Assembly (NCBI GenBank): GCA_963989245.1
Contig: OZ022339.1
Coordinates: forward strand, 24,719,262-24,783,261
Direction: 5' to 3'
Length of the DNA stretch: 64,000 nucleotides
Source: Nansenia antarctica
Lineage: Eukaryota > Chordata > Actinopteri > Argentiniformes > Microstomatidae
Part shown: positions 1-11,084 of the stretch, piece by piece
How positions within the stretch are numbered: the first letter of the stretch is position 1
How the letters are laid out: the number at the start of each line of letters is the position of its first letter
Translations under genes and position numbers: made by a program
Notes under the pieces: generated by a model
The model's input: the letters and a program-made list of their open reading frames with translations, nothing else
Told to the model about the DNA's origin: nothing
Databases searched by the model: none

Positions 1-174
1 TGTCAATATTTTACCTTCATTTTTCAATGATTAGGTTAGACATGACGCAAGAAACATAATGCTAGTCGTTTACGCTGGTGATTTAGTTGCTGACAGTCAA
101 CACTTTAGTTAGCAGACATCTTTAGTATCAGACAGCATGCCAATGACTTTGTGTCTCTACCTGCTGGACCTTAG

Positions 175-3100
175 TTCGGGGTGAACCAACATCTTGTGAT
201 GAGAACCTCGCCTTCAATGTTAGCTGGTATCTCCGCTCCTCCATCTGCTACAATGAGGTCTTTAACACCCCAGTGAGTAAACAAACCCTTTCTTTTTGTG
301 CCATGCAAGCACACACATATGAACACACACATGAACATGCTCCCTCCAAACATGAACACGACCCATGCCACTCACACATGCCAGATCAAAACTTCTGTCA
401 GTACTACTTCATGTGGTCATGTTCTGTCTTTGATAGCATTATAACATCATCAGATATGTTTAATTTAACCTTGCAATTAATAGGCTATACTCCATAATTC
501 TCCCATTAGAAAAATACATTTCTGTATCCTGCGTTTTGCTGTCCATCAATTCCATTGATGTTTTTCTTCTTTTCCCTGCAGGAACCCCAAGCACGCAGCA
601 TGTTTGGTCTGGACCACATGCTGAAGGAGGACTGGAGTGGCTTCTACAGCCAAGGATACATGTACTTTGACAACTGCTCTGCCCTCTTCTTACCAAAAGT
701 ATGTGGGTAGTAATAATAATAATAATAATAATAATATCTTAGGTTTATATAGCGCCTTTCTCAGACCCAAGGACGCTTAACAGATTTCATAGACAGACAG
801 AACAGAAGCTGATTTAAAGGTGTCCAGGGTAGGGGGCCATTGCGGATCGCTGTGGGGAGAGAGTTCCAGAGGGTGGGAGCTGCCACACTGAAAGCTCTGC
901 CCCCGAAGGTCCGTAGGTTGGTGCGGGGGGGGGTGGAGAGTAGGCCCATGCCTAGGGACCGCAGCTTCCGGGAAGGGGTGTGTTGACAGAGAAGGTCAGT
1001 GAGGTACTGGGGGGGAGGCGTGGAGGGATTTGTAGTACACCAGGGCTTGGTTCAGCACCTGAGACAGTGATACTGCCATAGACTGAACTCCTGATGTTGC
1101 TATTGTGTTGTTGTTTGACCTCATATAACTCGTTTTGCTTGTGTGTATTGTCTTCATACTGCCATGAATAGTTTTTTTCTCTGCTACTCAATTGATTCAA
1201 CAAATTGGAGAGAATTGCATTGTTATGATACATATCCAACCCTCTATCCCCTCCCTTCTCTGTTTCCCCTCAGGTGTACTACACTGACTATAGCACCTTC
1301 CAGCCCCTCACAAGCCCCCAGGTTAGTGATTCAACTGAGACATCATATCGTGACGTTAGAATTATAAGGTTCTATCTCCATTTTTGTCCCAATTTTTTTT
1401 TTTACATAATCTGATCCATTAGGCGTTTATTAATGCCTGTGTGGTGTTGTTTTTAAAATGTTGACATTTTTGAGTTAGAAATTAATAAAATACAAAGGTT
1501 CCATCTCACAAAACATAATGGAATGTAAAAACTTTGACGCTCAATATCTCTGAACTACCCTGAACGGAGATAGAACCTTATGATTCTAAGCTCACGATAT
1601 GGCCAACACTAGAAGTAGCCAATCCTGTCTTGGTCTTAGTGAATGGAAATCAGTGTTGTTGGACTGTGTCTCTTTACAGTAGATTGACTTTCACTTTGTT
1701 TCTGTTTTGTACAGAGCGATGAAGGCCGGCCTTCCAATCAGAGTGCACCTCAGAGTTGGCAGGACAAGCCGGTAAGACACACAAACTGTAGTAATGTATG
1801 TTTATAAGGTGTGCCTAGGTTCCAAAATGTGTTTAGCATTAATAATAGCTAATCATTCCAAGAGTAAAAACAAAACACGGTGCAGCAGCTTTCAGTCATG
1901 CTGCTGTATGCTCTTGGAACAAACTCCCTGAAGAAATCAAACAGGCCCAAACCCTTAAAATATCTAAGCTAAAAAACGTCATGTTTTGCACCAGTTATGA
2001 TTAAACACAAACACTTTTATCAATGTTTTTTTCCATTAACTATTGTCTTATTAAATGTTTTATCTATTTACTTCTTATATTTGCATTTATTCATTGTCAT
2101 TTTTATTTTCTTACTATGCTCCTCTTGCTGTATTTTTAAATAATGTATGTAAAGCACTTTGAATTGCCCCTGTTGTATGAAATGTGCTATACAAATAAAC
2201 TTGCCTTGCCTAGGTCCAAATATGTGTTTAGCATTAATAGTGTCCCAATTCGCCGCCTTGCAGGATGTCGGGGCTGTAGCCAAGGCGTGGTCGGACAGTC
2301 CTTACCTGTTCATAGTGAGGGTGCGGCCCCAGCAGCGGGGAGAGGCCAGCGCCTGGAGACCAGGAGGAGGAGAGGAGGAGGAGGAGGAGGCGACTAGCGA
2401 CGGGAACTTCGCTTTCACAAGTGAGAGTCGTCGCAATTGTGGTTGAACGTAGGCCTGAGTAAGCATAGGCCTGGAGAGGCTGACCTTGTGATTGTGTGAT
2501 TGTGTGATTGTGTGTGTTCATCTCTGCAGTGACAGTGGAGATGAAGGGACCGCGTGAATACTCCTCACCTGCCGACTGGCCCCTTATGATGGTGTGTAGA
2601 AGCGTCTAGAACAAATATGATGTTTCTGTCCAGGGCCGGATTAAAGGGATAGATCACACTAGGCAGCCTGTGTTTTTCAGGCACTATACACACATTTTGA
2701 TATTTGGTAAATAACATGATTATTATGCTCATTAATTTAGTTCGATATAGATATCTATAAGCTCATCTATTTATATTAAGGTATTCGTACGTGATTTGTT
2801 TGTTGCCATTTATTTATAGCAGAAAGCGTAGCACTATATTATACATTTAATTTATATGCATTTTACATTTGAGTCTTGACTTATTCAGTTAGATATTTAA
2901 ATGGAAAACCTACATTTACAGATTCAGATTCAGATTCAGATAACGTTTATTGCCATTATGCATACACATGTAGGAATTTGCTTTGGCGTTACAGTAAGTG
3001 CGTTTATACTTTTTTCACAAATGCAAAAAACAGGACAACACAGGACAGACAACAGTGCATTGGATAGTGCTACATATATAAAGTGCAGTGCAAAGTTTTT

Positions 3101-6100
3101 TACATGAGTCCAGTGCATATTCAGTCCTGGGCAGACTTAGGGGCGGGGGGGAGGGGGAAGCCAGAGTCATTTATCAGCCTGGCGGCTGAGGGGAAGAAAC
3201 TGAGCCTATGGCCTTTACAGCTTTAGGCAGCCGCAACCTTCTTCCAGAGGGAAGCTTATATATGCTATAGATGCTTACTCCTGACTTTCCATGAGGTGAA
3301 GTCAGAATACAGGGAGGTCATGAATCAATTCTCATTGCCAACAGGGCACAGGCAGGGTTTTTTCCCCCCTTAGTGTTGATCTCAAGTAGGTTTTGTGGTG
3401 ACCGCCACGCAGGACCGGGTAGAATAAGCACAACAAGGTAGAAACAGACACCGACGACAGGGAGCAGTTCAGCCTCGACGGGCGCATTTACTAAATAAAA
3501 GTCCAACTCAGGTCTCTGCCTGGCCCTTTAAGGGTCATGGGAATATAAGTCACTAAGGCCATGGAGGTGTGTGGAGGCGTGTGGGGTGGGTCCACGACCA
3601 GGGGTGGTTCCGTGGGCACGGATCAGAGAAAGCTTCCACTCTATGGGCTGTGGGGGGGAGCTCTTTCCCCCTTCTCTCCAAGGGCTAGGCCCAGACCAGC
3701 CTGGCAACAGACAAACACACGTCAATATCCTCTACTATAGAATTGCTGTGCCGGAAACCAGCCCTCACCCTCACGACGCCTCTAAAAAGGTCTTAAATTC
3801 GACTTGTTGAAACTTGTAGGAACCCTGTCAATTCCAGTGACAAGCAGTCACAGATGACATAATGCGTGTCCATCAGGAACAATACTTTCTTCACTCAACT
3901 TCTTTGGCTCTCTGCCTCGTATCTCACCAAGTCTTCAGGTGCTGAGCCTCCGCCCTCCTCCACAGCGGAGGGTCTGGGTGTTGCAGCCAGTAGTTGAGGC
4001 TGGCTGGTGGCTTTAAAGGGCCCGAGAGAAACTTGTATAAAGCCCCTCTCTCTCATCTTCTGCTCATCAAAGCTGCTAACAGCCGTTATGTCCATTCTGC
4101 TGCTAACATACAGTGATGATTTTCACTGAATCGCTCACGGAAATATTTTAATAAACATAAACATGTAATGTTATATTAATAAATATATGTTTAACATTAT
4201 TTAGGCAGTTGATGTTCTTTACCCCTCTCTGTCCCGGCCCCCTAGTGGCAAGAAGGCCCTAGACATTAGGGATGTTACGCTCGACGCAGTAGTCACGACA
4301 CGGCGTCTATCTTCCGACGTAATGTGCGTCGATACAAATGTATCGATGCTTGTGTCAAATTGGCAAAAACCACGTGACTACTCGAAGAAAGATTCGTACG
4401 TCACACGAGCACATCTGACGCGTGTGTCAATCATTCCGCAGACGAGGCAGTGTTCCAAGTTTGGTACTGCATAAAATGACCATGACCATGACCTGACCAG
4501 CAGATGGCACTATAGAACTGCTGTACCACGACCTGACCAGCAGATGGCAGTATAGGCAGTACCATGACCTGACCAGCAGATGGCAGTATGAAGTTGCTGT
4601 ATCGACTGCATCGATAGATCGACACTTTTTCCGACACAATTGTGTCGAACGTGTCAATTGTGTCGAAAGCTTCGTTTCCCCCATCACTACTAGACATGTG
4701 CCTAGAACGCCTAAACCTCGATCCAGACCCTTCTGTCTACACCTGACCCACTCAGACATACATGAATGTAGTTAATTAATGATATTAAGTTATTATTATA
4801 CAACAGTTTAGTTCCGACCAAGTAATTTGATTGGACAAGAGGCATTCCATGAGTGCTGATATACAGTATAACAGCACTGGGACTTTTAACTATATGTATC
4901 ACTCTGCCGCACAGATGTTCTACTAAATGACCGTTAATTAGACTACATTGTTTGTGTTCAGGTTACTAGGCAGCAGTCCATTTGAAGTTCAGTTGCGGAA
5001 CTATTTTTTGTTTATTTTTATGATTAAATAAACAAACAAATCATAATCTGTTGCCGCTTATTACTGTTAACTAATAAATCGCGCTGTAGAACTGTTGTGT
5101 AAAAGCAATATCACACTCGAGGTTGTGCTTTTATACTGAATGTCAGCACGGCTGTGATTGTCTTCCTACTCGGCCTGCGCCCTCGTACCTACGACCCAAT
5201 CACAGCCGTGCTGATATTCAGTATAACACACTCCCTCTCGTGTGATATTGCTTAATTATAATTGTTTTAGCAGACACTTTTAATCCAAAGCGACTTCTTC
5301 TTCTCCTGTCTTTCACAGTTCTTCATGGTCATGTGCATTGTGTATGTGTTCTTCGGGGCTCTCTGGCTCTTCTGGTCAATATGCTATTGGCGGGACTTGC
5401 TAAGGATCCAGTACTGGATCGGAGCGGTGATCATCCTGGGGATGCTGGAGAAAGCTGTGTTCTACTCTGAGTACCAGAGCATCCGCTACAAAGGCGATCA
5501 TGGTTGGTTTGGTTCTCACACACTTCCTGGACTGTAGTGTACACAATTCATTATTTTGTCATTTGCTCTTGGTGAATATAACCAGGGTTCCCACGGGTCC
5601 TTGAAATCCTTGAAAGTTTGTGAATCTGAGAGAAAAAACAATCAAGGTCTTAAAGGTTTTTGAAAATAGCCATGGGTCATTGAAAGTGCTTGAATTCTCC
5701 TCTCTCTCTCTAAAAAAAAAGTATATATATATTTAAAAAATGTTTACTTAGCTTGTCAACTAGTAAATAATTAATTTTAATTTGTTGATAATAATTCATT
5801 TGAAATAAGTCTCTGTATTGCTTAACTTTACACATGTATATTCCAGAATATATTATTTTGCTGTGGTAGAGAAGGCAAGAGACCATCTAGTGTTCACACA
5901 TTCAAGCCTCTCTTTTTAATTGTTGTCTGTGAGCGGATAGTTCCTATTATATAAATTCTCATCTAGATCTGTCTCAAACTATGCCGTGTTGGGTCCTTGA
6001 ATTTGAGCGAATTGAGTCTTGAAAGTGCTTGAATTTGATGTTTCAGAAGGTGTGGGAACCCTGATAACACACTTGCAATGGCATGATTTGTATTCTATTG

Positions 6101-9100
6101 AATTGTTTTTGAATTTGTTACTTATTGTGCTTTCTTCCTCTAGTGCAAGGTGCAGTGATCTTTGCTGAGCTTCTCTCTGCCCTGAAGAGATCGTTGGCTC
6201 GAATCCTGGTGCTTATCGTCAGTTTGGGTTACGGCATAGTCAAGTGAGTTCAACTGAACAATCGTGACGTTAGAATTATAAGGTTCTATCTCCATTTTTG
6301 GTTAAAAATAAATAAATACATAATCTGATCCATTCGGTGTTTATTAATGCCTGTGTGGTGTTATTTTTAAAATGTTGAAATTTTTTAGTTAGTAATTCAT
6401 AAAATACAAAGGTTCCATCTCACAAAACATAATGGAATGTAAAAACTTTGACGCTCAATATCTCTGAACTACCCTAAACGGAAATAGAACCGTATCATTC
6501 TAAGCTCATGCAATATTAACTTTGACTTAACTCATCATTAATTTCCATGGTTACCAGAACTAAACGGGGTAGTATACTGTAACAAGCAACCACAACAAGT
6601 TTGCCTATAATGGAAAACTAATGATGTTTGTTATTTGACGTTTAATTCCTACTCACTTCAGTGTAATAAAAACAAGTTTCATGGCCTATCTTTGTTGAGG
6701 TGTCTGAACCCCCCTGTTTTCCTTGGTGTGTTCCCCTCTCCAACAGGCCCAGGTTGGGGACCACAGTGCACCGGCTAGCTGCGGTGGGGCTGCTCTACCT
6801 GCTCTTCTCCTCTGTGGAGGGGGTGCTGAGGGTCACAGGCGTGAGTGTCTAACGCACAGGCTACCTCGCTCTTATAACGCTCTGTTATATACAGGGTTCC
6901 TGCTCTGGTCTTAAAAAGCCTTAAAGTCTAAAATCCAGCAATCCAACCCCCAAGGCCTAAAAAGGTCACAAATTTCAGTTATTCGATCTAAAAATGAGGT
7001 GCTAGGTCTTAAAAATTAGATCCTGCAAGGAAATCAGTCCGACCACATCTATTTACACAGAAATTAATCAAGCTGGAACCAGAAAAAAGCCAATTCGCTT
7101 CCTTTTTTGTCTGTATGGCAGTGAAATCCCTAATTTCATCACCCCGAGGATGACAAAAAGCTATTACATATGGTGTCGCGAATAGGTCTAAAATTATATT
7201 CAAAGAGGTCTAAAAAAGGTCTAAAAAGGTCTTAAATTTGACTTGTTGAAACTTGTAGGAACCCTGTATATAGTTCTCTCACTATATATGTGATATTACT
7301 GTGACATGCCTTTTGTTTTCATTTCGATGAATACACACACTCTCTCTCACTCTCTTTCATCTGGATTTTTCAGAGTTTCTACGGCACAGTTGCCCTGGTG
7401 GCTAACCTCAGTCTCTCGCTCATCGACTCGTGTGTCATGTGGTGGATATCCTTTATACAAACAAAGGGCTGATGCTGCCCCCCCCCCCCCACTTGGCAGT
7501 TGGCACATATGGCATTGAAATCAGAAATATCAGACACCTTTATTTGGTGGTCTTTGTGCAGTGCATGACAGTTAATAATGTGTTGGTTGGTTCCTTAACT
7601 TGTGTTCACATTTTCATAAGTCTGTCCCAGACCACCCGTCTCTTGAAGCTACGCCGAAACGTAGTGAAGCTCTCGTTGTACCAGCACTTCACCAACACCC
7701 TCATCTTCTCTGTCCTGGGTGAGTTTAGGGGATAATGGTTATCTGTGCTGTTTTATTTTTTGACAGTTTCATAATGCTTTGCAGCTTAGCTTTCATAAAG
7801 CTTTTAGAATTGTAGCTTGCTTTGCAGCTAAGCTGTTCTCTTCTTCTACAGCTTCTATTATATTCATCGTCTGGACGACCAAAGTTTTTAAGCTGGTGGG
7901 CTGCCAGACGGTATGTTAGCCACATAACGAACTCCCCCTCCCCCCGTCATCTGTATCTGCTTGTACATCTGTATCACTGTTTGTACTTGACTGTCTGTCA
8001 GGGCTGGAGGGACCTGTGGGTGGACGACGCCTTCTGGAGGTTGCTCTTCTCCACCATCCTGCTCGTCATCATGGTGTTGCTACGGCCCTCTGCTAACAGC
8101 CAGAGGTCAGAGTTCATTTACAGGGTATCCGCGGTGTCTTGAAAAGTATAAAAAGTTGATAAATCAATTTTGGGAAAATCAAGACCCTTAATAAGTATTA
8201 AAAAGTATTATCACGATTTTATGAGGTCTTGAATTTTGTAGGTATTTTTCTGAATTAGACTCTGTCCAAAGAGTTTGAGTCCTAAAAACTTTTAGTAAAA
8301 GTTCGTGAATTTATTAGTTTTATAAAAAAACAAAGATGAACTGGAAATTCTGTTGTATGATAGTGGTCTAGTCTATTGATGGCAGCTGCTGGACTGAAAA
8401 AATCTGGTGTAGTGCTGAGGCACAAACATGTACATTTCAAGCCTGCAAACTGTGACACTTTAAATAAATGTGAAATAATACTATTGTGCAATATGACAAC
8501 CCTAGTCGTCTATCTGTACAGTATAGTACAGTGGATAGTGTACATAGCCTTTATTTATGTAAACCAGCTCCTTCCCTTCTTGTGATTTTTTTTTAAAAGT
8601 GTTTTTTTTTTTCCTTTCCTAACACCAGGGGAGCCACCCCTCCTAAATTTCGTTGTTTGGTACCTGTACTGTAGCAATGACAATAAAGTCCATTCATTCA
8701 TTCATTCATATTGCAAACTAAAACTGTTAAAGGTGTCACTGATGTCAACGGTTACAGCTCGAAGTGGCGGTGAGGTCTGGAAAAATATTGACACAGTCTT
8801 TAAAAAGTCTTAGAAAGGTATTGAAATTAACCTCAAGATTCCTGTATATACCCTGATATGACTACCTGCCCTAGCTAGTGTAGTGTTCACATAGCTCTGA
8901 GCTCTGAGCCTTGGCTGTTTTCTCTCGCAGGTTTTCCCACTCCCCTCTTATCGACGAGGATGATGATGAGGACGAAGCCAAGGAACCGATGCTGAACGAG
9001 GCCTTTGGTGAGAGACGTTGCCACAATTTGGTTGTTAAGTCGTGAAGTGTTTTCCGGGTCCAACGTTGGCTGAGGCGCTCTCTTCGAAATGCCGCAGTAA

Positions 9101-11084
9101 TAATAATAATTCGTTATATTTGTATAGCGCTTTTCCGAGGCTCAAAGACGCTGACAATATGGGGAAAACGGGAAAGTGCTGTGTCCCTTGTTATATGAAT
9201 AGATCCCAGTCTAAAAAACGATTGAACTGTCATTCTACCGCTTTAGTACACTGGTACTCTGGTGCTTTAGTACACTGGTACTCTGGTGCTTTAGTACACT
9301 GGTACTCTGATGCTTTAGTACACTGGTACTCTGGTGCGGGGAATGCTTTATTTGGACCCGGAAATTGCTAAACGTCACGCTTGACGTCAGACTTAACAAC
9401 CGAATAAGTACTCTAATGCAGTAGAAAGAAAAAAGGATGATTATCTGACTGCTTGGCTTGGGTGTGTTTCAGAGGGGATGAAGATGAGGGGGTCAAAGAC
9501 CGCCGACACCAACGGCTCCCAAAAGCTGCTGAGTAAAGAGGTGGGTGATCTTTCCCATCGGTATGGCCAGGGTTCCCACGGGTCCTTGAAATCCTTGAAT
9601 GTTTGTGAATTTGAGGAAAAAAAATCAAGGCCTTAAAAGTTTGTGAAAATAGACATGGGTCATTGAAAGTGCTTGAATTACCCTCTCTCTCTCTCAAAAT
9701 AAGAAAATATTCAAAAAAGTTTTACTTAGCTCGTCAACTAGTAAATAAGTCTCTGTATTGCTTAACTTTACACATATTTCACAATATATTGTTCTGCTGT
9801 GCTGTGGTAGAGAAGGCAAGAGACCATCTAGTGTTCACACATTCAAGCCTCTCTTTTTAATTGTTGTCTGTGAGCGGTTAGTTCCTATTATATAAATTCT
9901 CATCTAGATCTGTCTCAAACTATGCCGTGGTGGGCCCTTGAATCTGAAGGAATTGAGTCTTGAAAGTCCTTGAAAAGTGCTTGAATGTGATGTTTTAGAA
10001 GGTGTGGGAACCCTGTATGTAAGTGGATGTTTTTATATGTTTCTCTATTCCCATGATTAGCACAAGTCTAAGCACCAGCACTCCTTTACCTCCCTGGTAG
10101 CTCGGATTGACGGTTATCGCTATCAGAATCTTAGAGCAGCATATGGGGAGACTCACTGTACATACTTGGTGTATCAGTGGAAGCATGTGATGTGACTGAC
10201 GATATAAAATACAATACCAATTGGTATTATTAAAGGGGAGGAATAATCGACCGAAATAACATTTCCTAACTTTTTTTGAGGAGTTTATAAACATGTTGTA
10301 TTGTTCTGTCTGTTCTCTCGTGTTCTCAGGATGAAGATCTGAAGTGGGTTGAGGAGAACATCCCAACAACTGTTGCTGACGTGTGAGTGAAAAAACAGCA
10401 CCACACCCGGATGGATTATTGGATTGTAATAATGGCATTCGCAGGACATAGTGGTCTATAGATCTCTGTCAGTGGATGGAGTTTTACAGTTGGTTATGGA
10501 AGCAATTGACCATGAGAGGAAGGGGGTTGTGGACTCATTTACCACTGGTACAGGGTTGTGGACTCATTTACCACTGGTACAGGGTGTGGCACAAGGCGAA
10601 GCCGAGTAGGAAAACCCTGTACAGTGGTAAATGAGTCCACCACCCCCGCCCTCCAATGGTCAATTGCTTTTCTACAACAGCCACCACATAATATAAAAAA
10701 ATTATGTTGCTAGCCAATCAGAGTCCAGTATCCAAACATGCTGTTGTAGAATGTGCCTTATCCTCTTGTGTACTACTCTCACATTCTTCTCACTGATCGC
10801 CCCTCTCCCTCTCTCTCTCTCTCTCCCTCTCTCTCTCCCCCCCTCTCCCTCTCTCTCTCCTCCCTGCAGAGCCCTCCCTGTAATGCTTGATGAGGAGGAG
10901 GTAAAGGAACTACTATTTCTTTGCCTGTGGTCCCATGATCGCTAGTCACGTGTGTCCCTTAAAACACTCATAGAGGTTATGTAGGGCTGTCATTCAAGAC
11001 TCATTGCAAACACATTAATCCCTATTTTTTGCTCTCTTACAGGAAATTCTGAAAACCAAGATGGAGAGATCAAAAATGGAGTAA
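175..11084 (+). CDS. tmem87a: TMEM87A-like Golgi seven-pass membrane protein, 3' 18 exons (5' end outside window)
   Basis: Exons: 175-272, 582-698, 1274-1321, 1715-1771, 2264-2420, 2530-2591, 5319-5502, 6144-6243, 6747-6840, 7374-7445, 7610-7718, 7852-7910, 8002-8105, 8931-9007, 9473-9540, 10330-10382, 10870-10900, 11043-11084 (TAA). All phases agree; about 509 codons are present against about 555 in human TMEM87A, so only the signal peptide and first luminal segment are missing. The first exons encode a luminal GOLD-like region (WYLRSSICYNEV; SPYLFIV). Seven hydrophobic segments follow, from FFMVMCIVYVFFGALW (exon 5319) to LLFSTILLVIMVLL (exon 8002), then an acidic cytosolic tail ending MERSKME. 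Family knowledge: TMEM87 proteins belong to the GOST seven-pass family, sit in the Golgi, and are linked to endosome-to-Golgi traffic and to ion conductance or mechanosensing. I chose paralogue A over B from the tail and the vps39 neighbour. One intron is AT-AC (see 7446). Confidence 0.9.
709..1065 (-). mobile_element. LINE 3' end fragment in tmem87a intron
   Basis: Read on the - strand, 949-761 encodes FGGRAFSVAAPTLWNSLP, typical of the last codons of fish non-LTR retrotransposon ORF2. The 3' end carries 'aaaggcgctatataaacct' and a (TTA)n tail at 709-736, only 10 bp past an exon. It is 5'-truncated. Confidence 0.7.
1346..1600. mobile_element. Family C short inverted-repeat element (MITE)
   Basis: Ends are inverted repeats (ATCGTGACGTTAGAATTATA and its near complement before CGATAT). 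The interior, with 'ggtgtttattaatgcctgtg' and 'aaaactttgacgctcaatat', recurs almost unchanged at 6261, 25705, 29960 and 61730. No ORF. The transposon superfamily is not recognised. Confidence 0.7.
1845..2208 (+). mobile_element. LINE 3' end with about 31-bp target-site duplication
   Basis: Encodes a truncated retrotransposon C-terminus (CSWNKLPEEIKQAQTLK) followed by 'gtgctatacaaataaa' and a (TTGCC) tail. It is flanked by imperfect direct repeats at 1814-1844 and 2209-2239 (CCTAGGT.CCAAA..TGTGTTTAGC), read as the target duplication. The right copy lies just before the tmem87a exon at 2264. Confidence 0.75.
2592..2915. other. Intron sequence, AT-rich, no gene seen
   Basis: AT-rich intron. 'cagggccggattaa' at 2633 resembles a hAT-like transposon terminus, but I could not find its partner end. 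Confidence 0.4.
2916..3262 (-). mobile_element. LINE 3' end, same family as 54825-55830
   Basis: On the - strand this is the 3' UTR and tail of a non-LTR element: a (ATCTGA)n tail at 2918-2941, 'cagataacgtttattgcc', and the stretch translated as FCICEKSINALTV. The same stretch ends the larger copy at 54825-55830. Truncated on its 5' side. Confidence 0.75.
3263..4258. other. Large intron segment of tmem87a; remnant of family B at 3783-3829
   Basis: No exon fits here between the exons at 2530 and 5319. The segment 3783-3829 matches only the right end of family B (TTGAAACTTGTAGGAACCCTG type). The rest is repeat-like but unassigned; short ORFs on both strands have no recognisable product. Confidence 0.4.
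4267..4689. mobile_element. hAT-type non-autonomous element with 8-bp target duplication
   Basis: TAGGGATG at the left and CATCACTA at the right are inverted termini, flanked by the exact 8-bp repeat CTAGACAT (4259-4266 and 4690-4697), the hAT hallmark. Inside is a short array of 'catgacctgaccagcagatgg' units (about 4480-4588). The termini are rich in TGTCGA/TCGATA repeats. No transposase. Confidence 0.88.
4799..5252. mobile_element. Family G inverted-repeat element with hairpin end
   Basis: Left part (from TACAACAG) matches 26823-27139 and 57271-58561. The right part, 5101-5252, is a hairpin whose arms ('aatatcacactcgag', 'cagcacggctgtgatt') pair with 'ctctcgtgtgatattgc' and 'aatcacagccgtgctg'. 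It ends 66 bp before the exon at 5319. Confidence 0.65.
5583..6063. mobile_element. Family A short DNA transposon
   Basis: Termini CAGGGTTCCCAC and GTGGGAACCCTG are perfect inverted repeats. The interior has many 'cttgaaa' words and a CT run at 5700-5711. Other copies: 9568, 21383, 26745 (partial) and 27743. No ORF; hAT affinity is suggested only by the CAGGG ends. Confidence 0.75.
6261..6510. mobile_element. Family C element
   Basis: About 250 bp, starting CGTGACGTTAGAATTATAAG and ending near TCTAAGCTCATG. Closely similar over its full length to the copy at 1346; it begins 18 bp after the exon ending at 6243. Confidence 0.7.
6892..7266. mobile_element. Family B short DNA transposon
   Basis: Ends CAGGGTTCCTG and AGGAACCCTG; flanked by TATATA on both sides. 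The interior has 'cttaaaaagccttaaagtc' and 'tcctgcaaggaaatcagtc', shared with the copies at 14804, 18971, 24562, 29552, 42417 and 43973. Confidence 0.75.
7446..7609 (+). other. tmem87a: AT-AC minor-spliceosome (U12-type) intron of tmem87a
   Basis: No GT-AG pair joins the flanking exons in frame. The coding frame WW|IFISLSQTT is restored only if the intron starts ATATCCTTTAT at 7446 and ends CAC at 7609. ATATCCTT is the U12 AT-AC donor consensus, and TTCCTTAAC at 7591-7599 is the exact U12 branch-site consensus, about 11 nt from the 3' splice site. The intron is 164 nt and phase 0, within the transmembrane region. These signals are read directly; use of the minor spliceosome is inferred from them. 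Confidence 0.93.
8121..8855. mobile_element. Family F element interrupted by a LINE 3' end
   Basis: Starts CAGGGTATCCGCGG and ends TATACCCTG. The copy at 16462 gives the uninterrupted order on this side. The piece 8377-8708 is absent there and is a + strand LINE 3' end ending 'caatgacaataaagtcc' plus a (ATTC)n tail, so it inserted later at the 'tctattg' site. Confidence 0.7.
9030..9401 (+). mobile_element. Non-autonomous element with a THAP-like ORF start, copy 1
   Basis: Terminal inverted repeats GGTTGTTAAGTC and GACTTAACAACC. An ORF in it reads GKTGKCCVPCYMNRSQSKK, which resembles the start of a THAP zinc finger (C-x2-C then NRS), a domain carried by P-element-like transposases. The ORF then runs into four copies of a 24-bp unit (CTTTAGTACACTGGTACTCT) at about 9239-9337. 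A (TAA)n/'tatagcgcttttccgaggc' LINE tail is embedded at 9098-9150. A second copy lies at 20267 in the opposite direction. Confidence 0.6.
9568..10015. mobile_element. Family A element
   Basis: CAGGGTTCCCAC start and GTGGGAACCCTG end. Similar to 5583-6063 throughout, with a deletion in the AT-rich middle. Confidence 0.75.
10490..10735. mobile_element. Family H hairpin element
   Basis: Arms 'caattgaccatgagagg...gactcatttaccactgg' and their complement around a short loop at about 10590-10612. One arm has the segment 'tgtggactcatttaccactg' twice. The same element lies reversed at 59885-60660. Confidence 0.6.
10801..10868 (+). repeat. (CT)n tract forming the acceptor pyrimidine tract of a tmem87a exon
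   Basis: About 65 bp of CTCTC/CCCTCT directly before CTGCAG and the exon at 10870. Confidence 0.85.

Noticed and set aside
10..698. Short ORFs on both strands around 171-696
   Set aside because: They overlap true tmem87a exons at 175-272 and 582-698 in other frames.
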